DNA from: Lachnospiraceae bacterium
GTDB lineage: Bacteria > Bacillota > Clostridia > Lachnospirales > Lachnospiraceae
Length of the DNA: 43,661 nucleotides
Reading direction: 5' to 3'
Assembly (NCBI GenBank): GCA_014799465.1
Contig: JAAVHZ010000018.1
Span: 1-43,661, forward strand
The translations under genes and the position numbers were made by a program. The notes below the pieces were generated by a model. It was not told where the DNA came from and did no database searches. It was given only the letters and a program-made list of their open reading frames with translations. The first letter of the stretch is position 1; the number at the start of each line of letters is the position of its first letter. Below are positions 9,371 through 16,895 of the stretch, piece after piece.

Positions 9371-9420
9371 AATATACTCCTAATTAACTGATAAAGTTAT
9401 TAGGAGTATATTATTTTTTT
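9371..9420 (+). terminator. Strong intrinsic terminator after the chemoreceptor gene
   Basis: AATATACTCCTAAT (9371-9384) pairs perfectly over 14 bp with ATTAGGAGTATATT (9399-9412), followed by a T-run to 9420. Its right arm also contains the GTATA proposed as -35 of the spoVA promoter. Confidence 0.85.
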
Positions 9421-9435
9421 ATAAAACACATACTA
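9406..9435 (+). promoter_or_regulatory. Forespore (sigma F/G-type) promoter of the spoVA operon
   Basis: GTATA (9406-9410), an 18-base spacer and CATACTA (9429-9435) match the Bacillus sigma-G consensus (GHATR, 17-18 bases, CATnHTA). This agrees with known sigma-G control of spoVA. The -35 sits inside the right arm of the preceding terminator. A short hairpin, CGAGAT/ATCTCG, follows in the leader at about 9447-9464. Confidence 0.55.
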
Positions 9436-9524
9436 TTGTAAGAAGCGAGATAAGAAAATCTCGTGATGGGCAAATTCGAGTATTGTTTTGTAAACTTGTG
9501 TTGGTATGTTTGGAAGGAGTAATA

Positions 9525-9662
9525 ATGAAAAAATTGTTTTGGATAATGATTATTGCTGTTATAGTTATAGTGTTTGGGGTTTATTATTATAATGAGAATA
9601 TTAAGACTAATACTATAACTGACGGAACGTTTGTATGGAAGGGAAAAGAGTGCTGTGGATAA
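9525..9662 (+). CDS. 45-aa single-pass membrane peptide preceding spoVAA
   Basis: ATG 9525 has the best ribosome site in this operon (GGAAGGAGT). The frame codes for MKKLFWIMIIAVIVIVFGVY followed by a short tail ending ECCG. This is one N-terminal membrane helix or uncleaved signal anchor with 20-odd residues outside and a vicinal cysteine pair at the end. It stops at TAA 9660-9662, 8 bases past the GTG at 9655 where spoVAA appears to start, so the two are probably translationally coupled. I do not recognise a family. It could be a forespore membrane micro-protein or a leader that sets spoVAA translation. Confidence 0.6.
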   Translation: MKKLFWIMIIAVIVIVFGVYYYNENIKTNTITDGTFVWKGKECCG

Positions 9663-10272
9663 GGTAGTATATATTAAGCCGCAAAAGTGCATACTGATTG
9701 ATGATAAAAACGTTAAGATAAGTGATGTGGCAGATGTACAGAGTTCTGATGCTGATTTCACCAATAAAGTGAAAGATATGATATTATATAGCTTTAAGGA
9801 TGAAAAGCCTGACAGATATGTTATGTCAGTAATGGATATTATATCATTTATACAGAAGCAATCACCCGATGTAATGGTGGTAAATCTAGGTGAAAGTGAT
9901 TTTATCTTAGAATATAACATGAACAGAAAACAGAATATATGGCTTGAAATATTTAAAGTTATATTGATAGGAATGATTGTATTTTTTGGTGCTGCATTTG
10001 CCATAATGTCATTTCATGAAGATGTAGATATAACGGGATTGTTTGAAGATGTATATTTGCTTATAATGGGTAAGGAAAAGCAGGGGGTTTCTACTATCGA
10101 GATAACATATTCTATAGGTTTGTTTTTTGGGATTCTTATTTTTTATAATCGTATTGGACTGGGCAGAAAGACAAATGATCCTACTCCGCTTGAGATGGAA
10201 ATGAAAAATTATGAAGAAACTATTAATGATACATTAATAATGGCAGATGACAGAGGTGGTACAGATAATTAG
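9655..10272 (+). CDS. spoVAA: Stage V sporulation protein AA
   Basis: SpoVAA is part of the forespore inner-membrane apparatus that imports dipicolinic acid during sporulation and releases it at germination. The 205-aa product has an N-terminal soluble domain starting VVYIKPQKCILIDDKNVKISDVADV and two C-terminal membrane segments (about 98-118 and 152-172). The open frame begins at ATG 9631, which has no SD. GTG 9655 follows GGAAGGG and gives the expected N-terminus and length, overlapping the upstream 45-aa gene by 8 bases. It overlaps spoVAB by 26 bases. Confidence 0.85.
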   Translation: MDKVVYIKPQKCILIDDKNVKISDVADVQSSDADFTNKVKDMILYSFKDEKPDRYVMSVMDIISFIQKQSPDVMVVNLGESDFILEYNMNRKQNIWLEIFKVILIGMIVFFGAAFAIMSFHEDVDITGLFEDVYLLIMGKEKQGVSTIEITYSIGLFFGILIFYNRIGLGRKTNDPTPLEMEMKNYEETINDTLIMADDRGGTDN

Positions 10273-10675
10273 GTGGTTAATATTGGCAGTTACAGGACTT
10301 GCAGCAGGGGGAATAATATCAGCAGGAGTATTTTCATTTATTACTTCTATCGGAATAATTCCAAGGATTGCCGGAAATATGCATATGGGCAAATATATCA
10401 GATGTTTTGAAAATATTGTAATCATAGGTGGAATAACAGGAGGAGCCTTAAGTGTATTTCAAATAAAAATGAATCTGGGAATAGCAACTCAAGCCATGTA
10501 TGGTATTATGTCAGGGATTTTTGTGGGCTGTCTTGCCGTAGCATTGGCGGAGACTTTAAATGCCATGGCTGTTTTCACGAGAAGGGTGCATTTGCAAAAA
10601 GGTTTAAGAGTTGTAATATATGCCATAGCTTTGGGGAAAATTACAGGTTCATTATTGTATTTTCTGAAGCTATAG
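10247..10675 (+). CDS. spoVAB: Stage V sporulation protein AB
   Basis: This is a 142-aa integral membrane protein with about four helices. GLAAGGIISAGVFSFITSIGIIPRIAG near the start and ALGKITGSLLYFLKL at the end are characteristic of SpoVAB. It acts with SpoVAA and SpoVAC in dipicolinate transport across the forespore inner membrane. ATG 10247 lies inside the end of spoVAA; GTG 10256 is an alternative start. No strong separate ribosome site is seen, which suggests translational coupling. Confidence 0.88.
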   Translation: MTEVVQIIRWLILAVTGLAAGGIISAGVFSFITSIGIIPRIAGNMHMGKYIRCFENIVIIGGITGGALSVFQIKMNLGIATQAMYGIMSGIFVGCLAVALAETLNAMAVFTRRVHLQKGLRVVIYAIALGKITGSLLYFLKL

Positions 10676-10699
10676 AAAATTTTGGAAAGGATTGATGAT

Positions 10700-11167
10700 A
10701 TGGGAGATTATATTGAAGAGGCAGAAAAGGCAAAGTATGACGATTATGTAAAAAAGGTAACACCGACTACAAATGTATTTATGAATGTGTTAAAAGCATT
10801 TCTGGTAGGTGGCATAATATGCCTTATTGGTCAAATAATAGGTGGAAGGGCAGAGGCAATGGGTCTGGATAAAGAACTTGCCGCCGGGTGGACAAACATT
10901 TTTCTTATTGCGGCAACTGTAATACTTACAGGTCTTAATATCTATCCAAAGATAGGAAAGTTTGGAGGTGCCGGTGCACTGGTTCCAATAACAGGTTTTG
11001 CTAATTCGGTAGTGGCTCCAGCAGTAGAATTTAAAACAGAGGGGCAGGTATTTGGAATAGGCTGTAAGATATTCAATATTGCCGGACCTGTAATACTATA
11101 TGGAATATTTTCAAGCTGGATATTAGGGCTTATATACTGGGCATTAATGGTTATTGGGATTATATAA
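10700..11167 (+). CDS. spoVAC: Stage V sporulation protein AC
   Basis: SpoVAC is a membrane protein of the dipicolinate channel; Bacillus SpoVAC is reported to be mechanosensitive. The 155-aa product has the family core VTPTTNVFMNVLKAFLVGGIICLIGQ, then GAGALVPITGFANSVVAPAVEFKTEG and several membrane helices. The frame opens at TTG 10682, but GGAAAGG at 10684-10690 indicates ATG 10700. It ends the local operon. The spoVAD and spoVAE genes that usually follow are absent; a hairpin and an unrelated gene come next. Confidence 0.92.
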   Translation: MGDYIEEAEKAKYDDYVKKVTPTTNVFMNVLKAFLVGGIICLIGQIIGGRAEAMGLDKELAAGWTNIFLIAATVILTGLNIYPKIGKFGGAGALVPITGFANSVVAPAVEFKTEGQVFGIGCKIFNIAGPVILYGIFSSWILGLIYWALMVIGII

Positions 11168-11182
11168 TATATTTATGGCAAA

Positions 11183-11219
11183 ACAAGGGCTGTACCAAAT
11201 TAAATGGTGCAGCCCTTGT
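11183..11219 (+). terminator. Hairpin ending the spoVA operon (no T-run)
   Basis: ACAAGGGCTGTACC pairs with GGTGCAGCCCTTGT (14 bp, one G-U) over a 9-base loop. It starts 16 bases after the spoVAC stop. The bases after it (GGATTTATAAT) are only weakly T-rich, so it may act as a terminator or an mRNA 3'-end stabiliser. Confidence 0.55.
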
Positions 11220-11238
11220 GGATTTATAATAGATTGTG

Positions 11239-11267
11239 TTGTGTTACATTATTTGGTATGGTATAAT
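11239..11267 (+). promoter_or_regulatory. Sigma-A-type promoter for the YcaQ-like gene
   Basis: TTGTGT (11239-11244), a 17-base spacer and TATAAT (11262-11267) preceded by TGG make an extended -10 promoter about 50 bases before ATG 11319. Confidence 0.6.
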
Positions 11268-11318
11268 TTTAAATATTAATTATTATGCAAAGTGACATGT
11301 TTGGAAGGTTGAAAAAGA

Positions 11319-12512
11319 ATGGAAATGAATGTTTATACCAAAGATGAAGTCAGAAAAATATTATTGAGGTATCATAATATTGCCGGAAATGAAAAATTAG
11401 CCGGAATAGACGGAGTTAGAAGAATAATGTCAAGGCTGGGAAGTATTCAGTATGATCCGCTAAATGTAGTCGGGCGTAACGCAGATCTTGTTTTACAATC
11501 AAGGGTAGATGGATATAGGGCAGAACATTTATATACTTTATTATATGAAGAACATAGTCTTGTTGATGGATTTGACAAGGAAATGTGTATTTATACTACA
11601 AAGGATTTTTCAAAGTTTTCAAGAGTCAGGGAAGAACATGCAGAGTTTTCAATTAGAACTTTAGAGTATCGTGGTCAAACGGGAGCACTTGATATTTTAA
11701 ATGATATAAAGGATTTTGTAACGGAACATGGAATGACCGGAACAAAGGATATTTCAATTGGCGAAGTGAGAGAAAGCAGATGGGGTCATAAGAAGTTATC
11801 AAGTGCGGCATTAGACTATCTTTATAATAAAGGGGAGTTGTGTGTTGCGGATAAAAAGGGAACACAGAAATATTTTGATTTAACTGAACGGGTTATTCCG
11901 GATGATTTTAATGTAACAGATGATATGACTATGGATGAATTTTTAGACTGGTATGTTGGCAGAAGAATAAAAAGTCTTGGATTCGTATGGGATAAAAACG
12001 GGGGTGCCTGGCAGGGACATTTTTTAAGTGATAAAAATATTAGAAAGATGGTATTAGAGCGGTTAGTTGAAAAGAATGAGATTTATACTTTTCAGATAGA
12101 AGGATTACAAAATGTATTTTATGCATGTAATGAGTTCGATTCATATTCAGACGGTGAAGATTGTAAGGATTACGCACGTTTTATTGCACCTTTGGATAAT
12201 ATTATGTGGGATAGGGCAATGTTGGAGAAGGTTTTTGATTTCTCATACCGTTGGGAAGTGTATACACCTGTCTCGAAAAGAAAGTATGGATACTATGTAA
12301 TCCCTGTAGTATATAATAACAGGTTTGTCGCCAGATTTGAGCCGGAACCGGTTAGTAAAACAAAAAGTTTTAAAATTAAAAATTGGTGGTGGGAGCCGGA
12401 AATACAACCCACCAATGGGATGAAAGATACAATAATTGAAGAAATGAACAGATTTAGTGAGTATTTGGGAGTGGAATGTGCAAAAGAAAATAAAAGAAAG
12501 ATTGGTGAATAA
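11319..12512 (+). CDS. YcaQ/AlkX-like DNA glycosylase (HTH_42 family)
   Basis: The 397-aa protein belongs to the winged-helix family once called HTH_42, which includes E. coli YcaQ (AlkX), a glycosylase that unhooks interstrand crosslinks and removes bulky alkylated bases. The catalytic QxD motif is present as SIQYDPLNVVGRNADLVLQSR near residues 43-63. The middle has KKLSSAALDYLYNKGELCV, a wing-type helix, and the C-terminus has RWEVYTPVSKRKYGYYVIPV and RFEPEP, typical of the family. Length is close to YcaQ (about 410). GGAAGG precedes ATG 11319. The acetyltransferase gene follows after 2 bases. The QxD form argues for the YcaQ branch rather than antibiotic-cluster AlkZ-like enzymes. Confidence 0.82.
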   Translation: MEMNVYTKDEVRKILLRYHNIAGNEKLAGIDGVRRIMSRLGSIQYDPLNVVGRNADLVLQSRVDGYRAEHLYTLLYEEHSLVDGFDKEMCIYTTKDFSKFSRVREEHAEFSIRTLEYRGQTGALDILNDIKDFVTEHGMTGTKDISIGEVRESRWGHKKLSSAALDYLYNKGELCVADKKGTQKYFDLTERVIPDDFNVTDDMTMDEFLDWYVGRRIKSLGFVWDKNGGAWQGHFLSDKNIRKMVLERLVEKNEIYTFQIEGLQNVFYACNEFDSYSDGEDCKDYARFIAPLDNIMWDRAMLEKVFDFSYRWEVYTPVSKRKYGYYVIPVVYNNRFVARFEPEPVSKTKSFKIKNWWWEPEIQPTNGMKDTIIEEMNRFSEYLGVECAKENKRKIGE

Positions 12513-12514
12513 AA

Positions 12515-13078
12515 ATGAATGTTTATGAGGAATGCCCAAGATTTGAGGATGATAACTTTTTATTACGGTTTATAGAAAAAGCGGATAGTGAAGATTTATT
12601 TGAGGTGTATAGTGATAAAAATGCATTACCTTTTTTCAACAGCGATAATTGTGACGGAGACAATTTTTATTATCCAACTAAGGAGAGAATGCTGGATGCT
12701 GTTCTTTTTTGGAGGGAGGCGTATGAAAATGGGTGGTTTGTAAGATGGTCCGTTGTAGACAAATCTGCATCAAAAGTAATTGGAACAATAGAATTGTGCC
12801 ATCGTGTTTCGGAGGATGCTTTTAATAATGTAGGAATCCTAAGGATTGATGTTAAAAGTGATTATGAAAAAGAAGATAAGTTATTCAATATTTGTTCTCT
12901 TATCATTCCATCAGCTTTTGAATTATTTGATTGTAGTGAGATAATTACAAAAGCACCTGTTTATGCAGTGGAGAGAATTAATGCAATACAAAAATCAGGC
13001 TTTATCAAATCTGAAAATTTATTAATTGGAAAAGACGGTTATGCTTATAACGGATATTGGATAATAAAACGTAAATAG
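12515..13078 (+). CDS. GNAT-family N-acetyltransferase
   Basis: The 187-aa protein has the layout of a RimJ/RimL-type GNAT: an N-terminal LRFIEKADSEDLFEVYSDKNALPFF, a central strand WSVVDKSASKVIGTIELCHR, and a C-terminal AVERINAIQKSGFIKSENLL resembling the N-A-x-x-x-x-G-F acetyl-CoA region. The canonical Q/RxxGxG/A loop is not clear, so the cofactor site may be divergent. The gene starts 2 bases after the YcaQ-like gene, so both are probably co-transcribed. The substrate is unknown; a protein N-terminus or small amine are the usual options. Confidence 0.7.
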   Translation: MNVYEECPRFEDDNFLLRFIEKADSEDLFEVYSDKNALPFFNSDNCDGDNFYYPTKERMLDAVLFWREAYENGWFVRWSVVDKSASKVIGTIELCHRVSEDAFNNVGILRIDVKSDYEKEDKLFNICSLIIPSAFELFDCSEIITKAPVYAVERINAIQKSGFIKSENLLIGKDGYAYNGYWIIKRK

Positions 13079-13084
13079 AAATTT

Positions 13085-13121
13085 TCCCGTATGCAAAAGT
13101 ATATTGTATACGGGATTTTTT
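13085..13121 (+). terminator. Intrinsic terminator after the GNAT gene
   Basis: TCCCGTAT pairs with ATACGGGA (8 bp), followed by TTTTTT (13116-13121). It lies 7 bases after the stop codon. Confidence 0.8.
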
Positions 13122-13213
13122 AAAATTTTCATAATAGTTAAAATAGGTTTTGTTACAGTTGCTTATTGAGATTCGGCAGACAATAGAGTGCATACCGTGG
13201 GAAAATGTTACAG

Positions 13214-13241
13214 TTGACAAATACATAATATATGTAATAAT
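13214..13241 (+). promoter_or_regulatory. Promoter of the secreted lysozyme gene
   Basis: A consensus TTGACA (13214-13219), a 16-base spacer and AATAAT (13236-13241) preceded by TGT form a likely promoter. The element TGTTACAGTTG occurs twice upstream (13151-13161 and 13206-13216). The second copy overlaps the -35, so it could be a regulator site. Confidence 0.5.
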
Positions 13242-13284
13242 TAAGTTAATTGAATGCAAATAAGAGGGAAAGGAAGGATTGCTT

Positions 13285-15315
13285 GTGAAAAAATATACTT
13301 TGGCGGTTATTATTTTGCTTATGACGTTTTTTATACATGTGGATGCATATGCAGAGGATAGGGGAATAGATGTAATTGTTGGATTTGAAGAATTTTCTTT
13401 TGAAGATAAGTTTATTTATCCGGCTGAGAAATTATCAGAGGATGAACTTAACAGATATATGCCGGAATCTATTAATGCTTTTATAAAGGGACAGAAAGAC
13501 ATGATTTCCGTTCCCGTAAAATGGAAATGTGCATTGGTTGATTATGAAAATACAGATTATTACAGTTATCAATTCTCACCTGTCTGGGATGAAAGCAAGT
13601 ATGTAATGGATGAAGGTCTTAATATATATAAGGATGCACCCTATATATTTGTTTGTTTTGGAGAAAGATTATCTGAAAACGGAATATTGTCAAGGGCTGC
13701 AGAAAATACAGAAAAAAATGCGAAAAAGATAGTTTCATATCTTACAAATACAGTGGGGCTTAGTACTTCGGCAGCAGTCGGAGTAGTGGCAAATATATAT
13801 TATGAATCAGGATGCATAGCTGATATACTTGAAATAGGATATACATGGGAGAATGGCGGCGGATATGGATTATGCCAGTGGACTAACTATCCAAGAACGG
13901 CTGCTACAGGAAGAAGAACTGACCTTATAAACTTTTGTACAAGGCTGGGATATGATTATAAGTCATTGAGTGGTCAGTTAAAATATCTTAATTATGAATT
14001 GACAACTGGATATAATTATGTGCTTAACAGCTTGAAAGATATTAATTTATCGTCAAATCCTGAGAATGATGCCTATAATGCGGCTGTTTTATGGTGTACA
14101 AAGTTTGAGATTCCGGCAGATGCACAAAATGCAGCCATTATACGTGGGAATTTTGCCAAAACTATATGGAAGGACTACAGCGAAGGAAGTGTAAAGACAT
14201 CAGCACCAAAACTTACATCATTCACATATCCTGACAATATATATATTGGAAAAGGATATCCCGTAACAGGAAAGATTGAAGCATCCCCTACAAAGCTTAC
14301 TAAAGTAAAGGTTTCTCTTGTAAACAGTGAAGGTAAGACAGTATGTAGTAAGTCAGCATCACCGGCAGCTAGTTCATATAATGTGGCATTGCTTGATTCG
14401 TATATTACATTTAATAAACTTGGCAAAGGATTATATTATTATAAAATTACGGCTTCTAACGCCAGCGGCACATATACACTTTTAAATAAAGATTTTATGG
14501 TATCTGATGTTAAGCCGGCTGTAACAGGCTATAATTATCCGGTAAATATTGTTAAGGGGAATGATTTTAATGTATATGGAAAAGTAACATGCGGAAATAC
14601 CATAAATAGAATAACTGTAGGTGTGTATAAATCAAAGAGTGGTTCTACACTTAAGTCGGGTACTGAAATGAATGTAAATTCTAATTCATATGATATAAGT
14701 AATTTTAACAGTGCCCTTGAGTTTGATAAGCTGTCAGCAGGAACATATTATTATAGAGTTTCGGCAGTAACAGCTGGTGGAACTTACACATTGGTAAATA
14801 AATCATTTATTGTAAGTCCTAAAAATGTAGCAAAGGTATCGGGACTTGTTCAGGCATCAAAAGGTTCAACTTCAATAACTGTTTCGTGGAAGAAGATATC
14901 AGGTGTTTCAGGTTATAAGATTTTCCGTTCAGATTCACCAAATGGAAAATTTAAAAGTATTGCCACGGTAAAGGGATATTCAAATATACAATATAAAGAT
15001 ACCGGGATTGAGAAAGGCAGAGAATATTACTATAAGGTGCGTGCATATGTGACGAGAGAAGGCAAAACGCAATATGGTTCATATAGTACTCAATTAACAG
15101 CAAGAACTAAATCATTTGCTCCGGCACGTTATGAAAAGGTTAAAGTTAATACTAATATGTACAGCGGCGCAGGTACGTCATACAGCAAAATCAGAACAGT
15201 AAGACAGGGTGTTGAAGTAAGGGTTCTTAACTATACAACGGATACAAATGGTCATAAATGGTATTATGTAAAATATGGTAGTAAATATGGATATATAAGG
15301 TCGAATAAATTATAG
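13285..15315 (+). CDS. Secreted phage-type lysozyme with Ig-like, FN3 and SH3 modules
   Basis: The 676-aa secreted protein has a signal peptide (about 1-24) and an N-terminal domain of unknown type (25-130). A phage tail lysozyme domain follows (about 140-295) with IVSYLTNTVGLSTSAAVGVVAN, the likely catalytic glutamate E174 in NIYYESG, and GGGYGLCQW. Two similar Ig-like repeats of about 97 residues come next (about 305-400 and 403-498; both contain Y-x-x-N-I-x-x-G and end in GTYTLxNKxFxVS). Then come an FN3 domain (about 503-592) and a bacterial SH3 domain (about 605-676). Start GTG 13285 has AAGGAAGG 6 bases upstream; TTG 13279 is too close. It likely cleaves cell-wall glycan. Whether it serves wall growth or competitor killing is unknown. 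Confidence 0.82.
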   Translation: MKKYTLAVIILLMTFFIHVDAYAEDRGIDVIVGFEEFSFEDKFIYPAEKLSEDELNRYMPESINAFIKGQKDMISVPVKWKCALVDYENTDYYSYQFSPVWDESKYVMDEGLNIYKDAPYIFVCFGERLSENGILSRAAENTEKNAKKIVSYLTNTVGLSTSAAVGVVANIYYESGCIADILEIGYTWENGGGYGLCQWTNYPRTAATGRRTDLINFCTRLGYDYKSLSGQLKYLNYELTTGYNYVLNSLKDINLSSNPENDAYNAAVLWCTKFEIPADAQNAAIIRGNFAKTIWKDYSEGSVKTSAPKLTSFTYPDNIYIGKGYPVTGKIEASPTKLTKVKVSLVNSEGKTVCSKSASPAASSYNVALLDSYITFNKLGKGLYYYKITASNASGTYTLLNKDFMVSDVKPAVTGYNYPVNIVKGNDFNVYGKVTCGNTINRITVGVYKSKSGSTLKSGTEMNVNSNSYDISNFNSALEFDKLSAGTYYYRVSAVTAGGTYTLVNKSFIVSPKNVAKVSGLVQASKGSTSITVSWKKISGVSGYKIFRSDSPNGKFKSIATVKGYSNIQYKDTGIEKGREYYYKVRAYVTREGKTQYGSYSTQLTARTKSFAPARYEKVKVNTNMYSGAGTSYSKIRTVRQGVEVRVLNYTTDTNGHKWYYVKYGSKYGYIRSNKL

Positions 15316-15359
15316 CAGTAAGACATACAAAAAAGCTTGAATATCGTGAAAGGATTCAC

Positions 15360-15391
15360 TAGGAAGAATCGCCTGGGAGCGATTCTTCCTA
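15360..15391 (+). terminator. Long perfect hairpin after the lysozyme gene
   Basis: AGGAAGAATCGC (15361-15372) pairs perfectly with GCGATTCTTCCT (15379-15390) over a 6-base loop, plus an outer T-A pair. There is no clean T-run after it. It separates the lysozyme gene from the orphan genes and is probably a terminator or RNA-stability element. Confidence 0.5.
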
Positions 15392-15453
15392 AGTAACTTT
15401 AGTTGGCACTGATGATGTGCAGGTGTGTTTAAAAGTGTGAAAGGAGAATAAAA

Positions 15454-16092
15454 ATCAATAATCTGGATATTTTTTTAAAAAGCAGGGATTTTTGTAATGT
15501 AGAAAAAGTTTTACTAAAAGAGCTGCAGGAACAGGGGGAGAATATAGATTTATTATTTAATTTGGCAATGGTGAGATTACAGTTTCCGTTTGAAGATGAA
15601 GAAAAGTCGATTTATTATTTGAATCGTATTCTTGAAAAGGATAAATATAATTTTGAAGCATTAATAATAAAAATGTATTTGCAAAATTTTTATTATGGTA
15701 AAATGGATGATGATTTTTATAATTTAATCAACCATGAATGGGATTCAAGTGATAAAAAGTCAGTAGTATATTACATAATGTCATGGCAGTTTGAAGAAGA
15801 TGATAAAAAAGAGGAGTATTTAAAGAAAGCTATTAATGAGTATTCCTGTTATGTATGGATGTTTAAAAAATTAGGATATATATATAAAATGAAAAGTATG
15901 TATAAAAACGCATATGAATGTTATTATAAAGCACTGCATAATGTAAAGACAACAGATTTTCCACCTGAATGTGCGATTAGAAAAGAGGCTTTTATTGAAG
16001 AATACATTTTGGGGACAAGTATTTCAACGATAAATTATGACATGTTAAGAAAAGATGTAGATATTATTAAAAGTTACTGTCAGATAAGATAG
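15454..16092 (+). CDS. TPR-like orphan protein with apparent AUC start codon
   Basis: The frame is open from 15433 to TAA 16092 but has no ATG, GTG or TTG until TTG 15562, which lacks a ribosome site. AAAGGAG (15440-15446) stands 7 bases before ATC 15454, which is in frame. Reading from there adds 36 residues that merge smoothly with the rest (NNLDIFLKSRDFCNVEKVLL), giving 212 aa. The protein is helical, with TPR-like pairs such as SIYYLNRILEKDKYNFEALI and MYKNAYECYYKAL. I recognise no named family. Either AUC (or a rare non-AUG) is used, or the ATG has mutated and the gene is impaired. Base composition is more AT-rich than its neighbours, as in accessory genes. Confidence 0.6.
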   Translation: MNNLDIFLKSRDFCNVEKVLLKELQEQGENIDLLFNLAMVRLQFPFEDEEKSIYYLNRILEKDKYNFEALIIKMYLQNFYYGKMDDDFYNLINHEWDSSDKKSVVYYIMSWQFEEDDKKEEYLKKAINEYSCYVWMFKKLGYIYKMKSMYKNAYECYYKALHNVKTTDFPPECAIRKEAFIEEYILGTSISTINYDMLRKDVDIIKSYCQIR

Positions 16093-16134
16093 AAAAACAA
16101 AATTATCAGTATATTCAAATAGAGGAGAATAATT

Positions 16135-16710
16135 ATGGAATTTGAAGATATTGTTTCAATAATATATAATTTTTATCCTAAACATTGTAAATACGGAAGC
16201 AAGATTTATAAAAAAACAGAGGAGTATAAAAATTATTTGAATGGTATAAAAAAAGATTTTATTTATGAAGATATTAGAAAAGAACTGAAAAAAGCTATAA
16301 AAAACTACTATCTAAAAGTATGGCGATACAAAGATGAAGTAAGCGTACATTTTTCTATCCTTTTACATAAAAATCAAGATATACTTGATGATGACATAGA
16401 GCTTATAAGCAGTCTGGGAGGAAAACGATTAGATTTAGAAGTATATGTAAGCAAATTATCAAAAGTCTATTACATTTATGTAATAGAAACAACATATATA
16501 AATGATAACTGGTCATTTAAAGTGTATGATGTAATTGATTTTGTCGATAAAGAAATATTAAATAATATAGAAGCTATTTTTAATGAACGGGGATATTTAA
16601 AGCTCCAGCATGATTTAGTTAATGAGATTGTGCCGGATATTGAAACGGAATTACATTATGAAGGAGAGGCAAATGTGTTTCACTGCTTATTTTCTGATTA
16701 TGGAGAGTAA
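16135..16710 (+). CDS. Orphan 191-aa protein of the accessory patch
   Basis: ATG 16135 follows AGAGGAG. The 191-aa soluble protein is rich in Lys, Tyr, Ile and Asp, with a helical first half (KYGSKIYKKTEEYKNYLNG) and a strand-rich second half (RLDLEVYVSKLSKVYYIYVIE), ending in LFSDYGE. I do not recognise a family. Size, AT-rich composition and pairing with another small orphan 42 bases upstream resemble immunity genes of polymorphic-toxin loci, but no toxin gene is present in the window, so this is only an analogy. Confidence 0.6.
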   Translation: MEFEDIVSIIYNFYPKHCKYGSKIYKKTEEYKNYLNGIKKDFIYEDIRKELKKAIKNYYLKVWRYKDEVSVHFSILLHKNQDILDDDIELISSLGGKRLDLEVYVSKLSKVYYIYVIETTYINDNWSFKVYDVIDFVDKEILNNIEAIFNERGYLKLQHDLVNEIVPDIETELHYEGEANVFHCLFSDYGE

Positions 16711-16713
16711 GAT

Positions 16714-16867
16714 ATGACAGGTATTGTGTATAGAGGAATAATAAAAAGCAAAAGGAAGTTTTATACTTGATGATGAATTTGAAGCAGATACAAAAGAGAA
16801 GTTTCAGGAATTTTTGGATGAAATCATGTATTTTAAAGGATGCAGTGCGGAAAAATTAGATATTTAA
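16714..16867 (+). pseudogene. Frameshifted mini-gene (about 50 codons when restored)
   Basis: ATG 16714 opens a frame that stops after 18 codons at TGA 16768. Removing one T from the TTTT run at 16759-16762 joins it to a second frame that reads FILDDEFEADTKEKFQEFLD and continues to TAA 16865-16867. The restored protein would be about 50 aa, MTGIVYRG... to ...CSAEKLDI. This looks like a recent single-base insertion in a homopolymer, or a sequencing error. Part of its sequence (16786-16803) recurs at 17965-17982, beyond the next gene. Confidence 0.55.
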
Positions 16868-16895
16868 GTTGATAATAAAAAAATTTGACATACAT
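16786..16895 (+). repeat. Left copy of a partly deleted duplication flanking the pentapeptide gene
   Basis: Two blocks recur perfectly in the right copy: 18 bases at 16786-16803 (AGATACAAAAGAGAAGTT) and 23 bases at 16873-16895 (ending TTTGACATACAT). Here they are about 70 bases apart; in the right copy they are adjacent. The 23-base block includes a TTGACA -35 box (16885-16890), but the downstream -10 seen in the right copy is not preserved here. Confidence 0.8.

Noticed and set aside
9411-10004. 197-codon minus-strand frame opposite spoVAA
   Set aside because: It covers the terminator and the start of spoVAA, shows no family motif, and the sense-strand genes account for the region.
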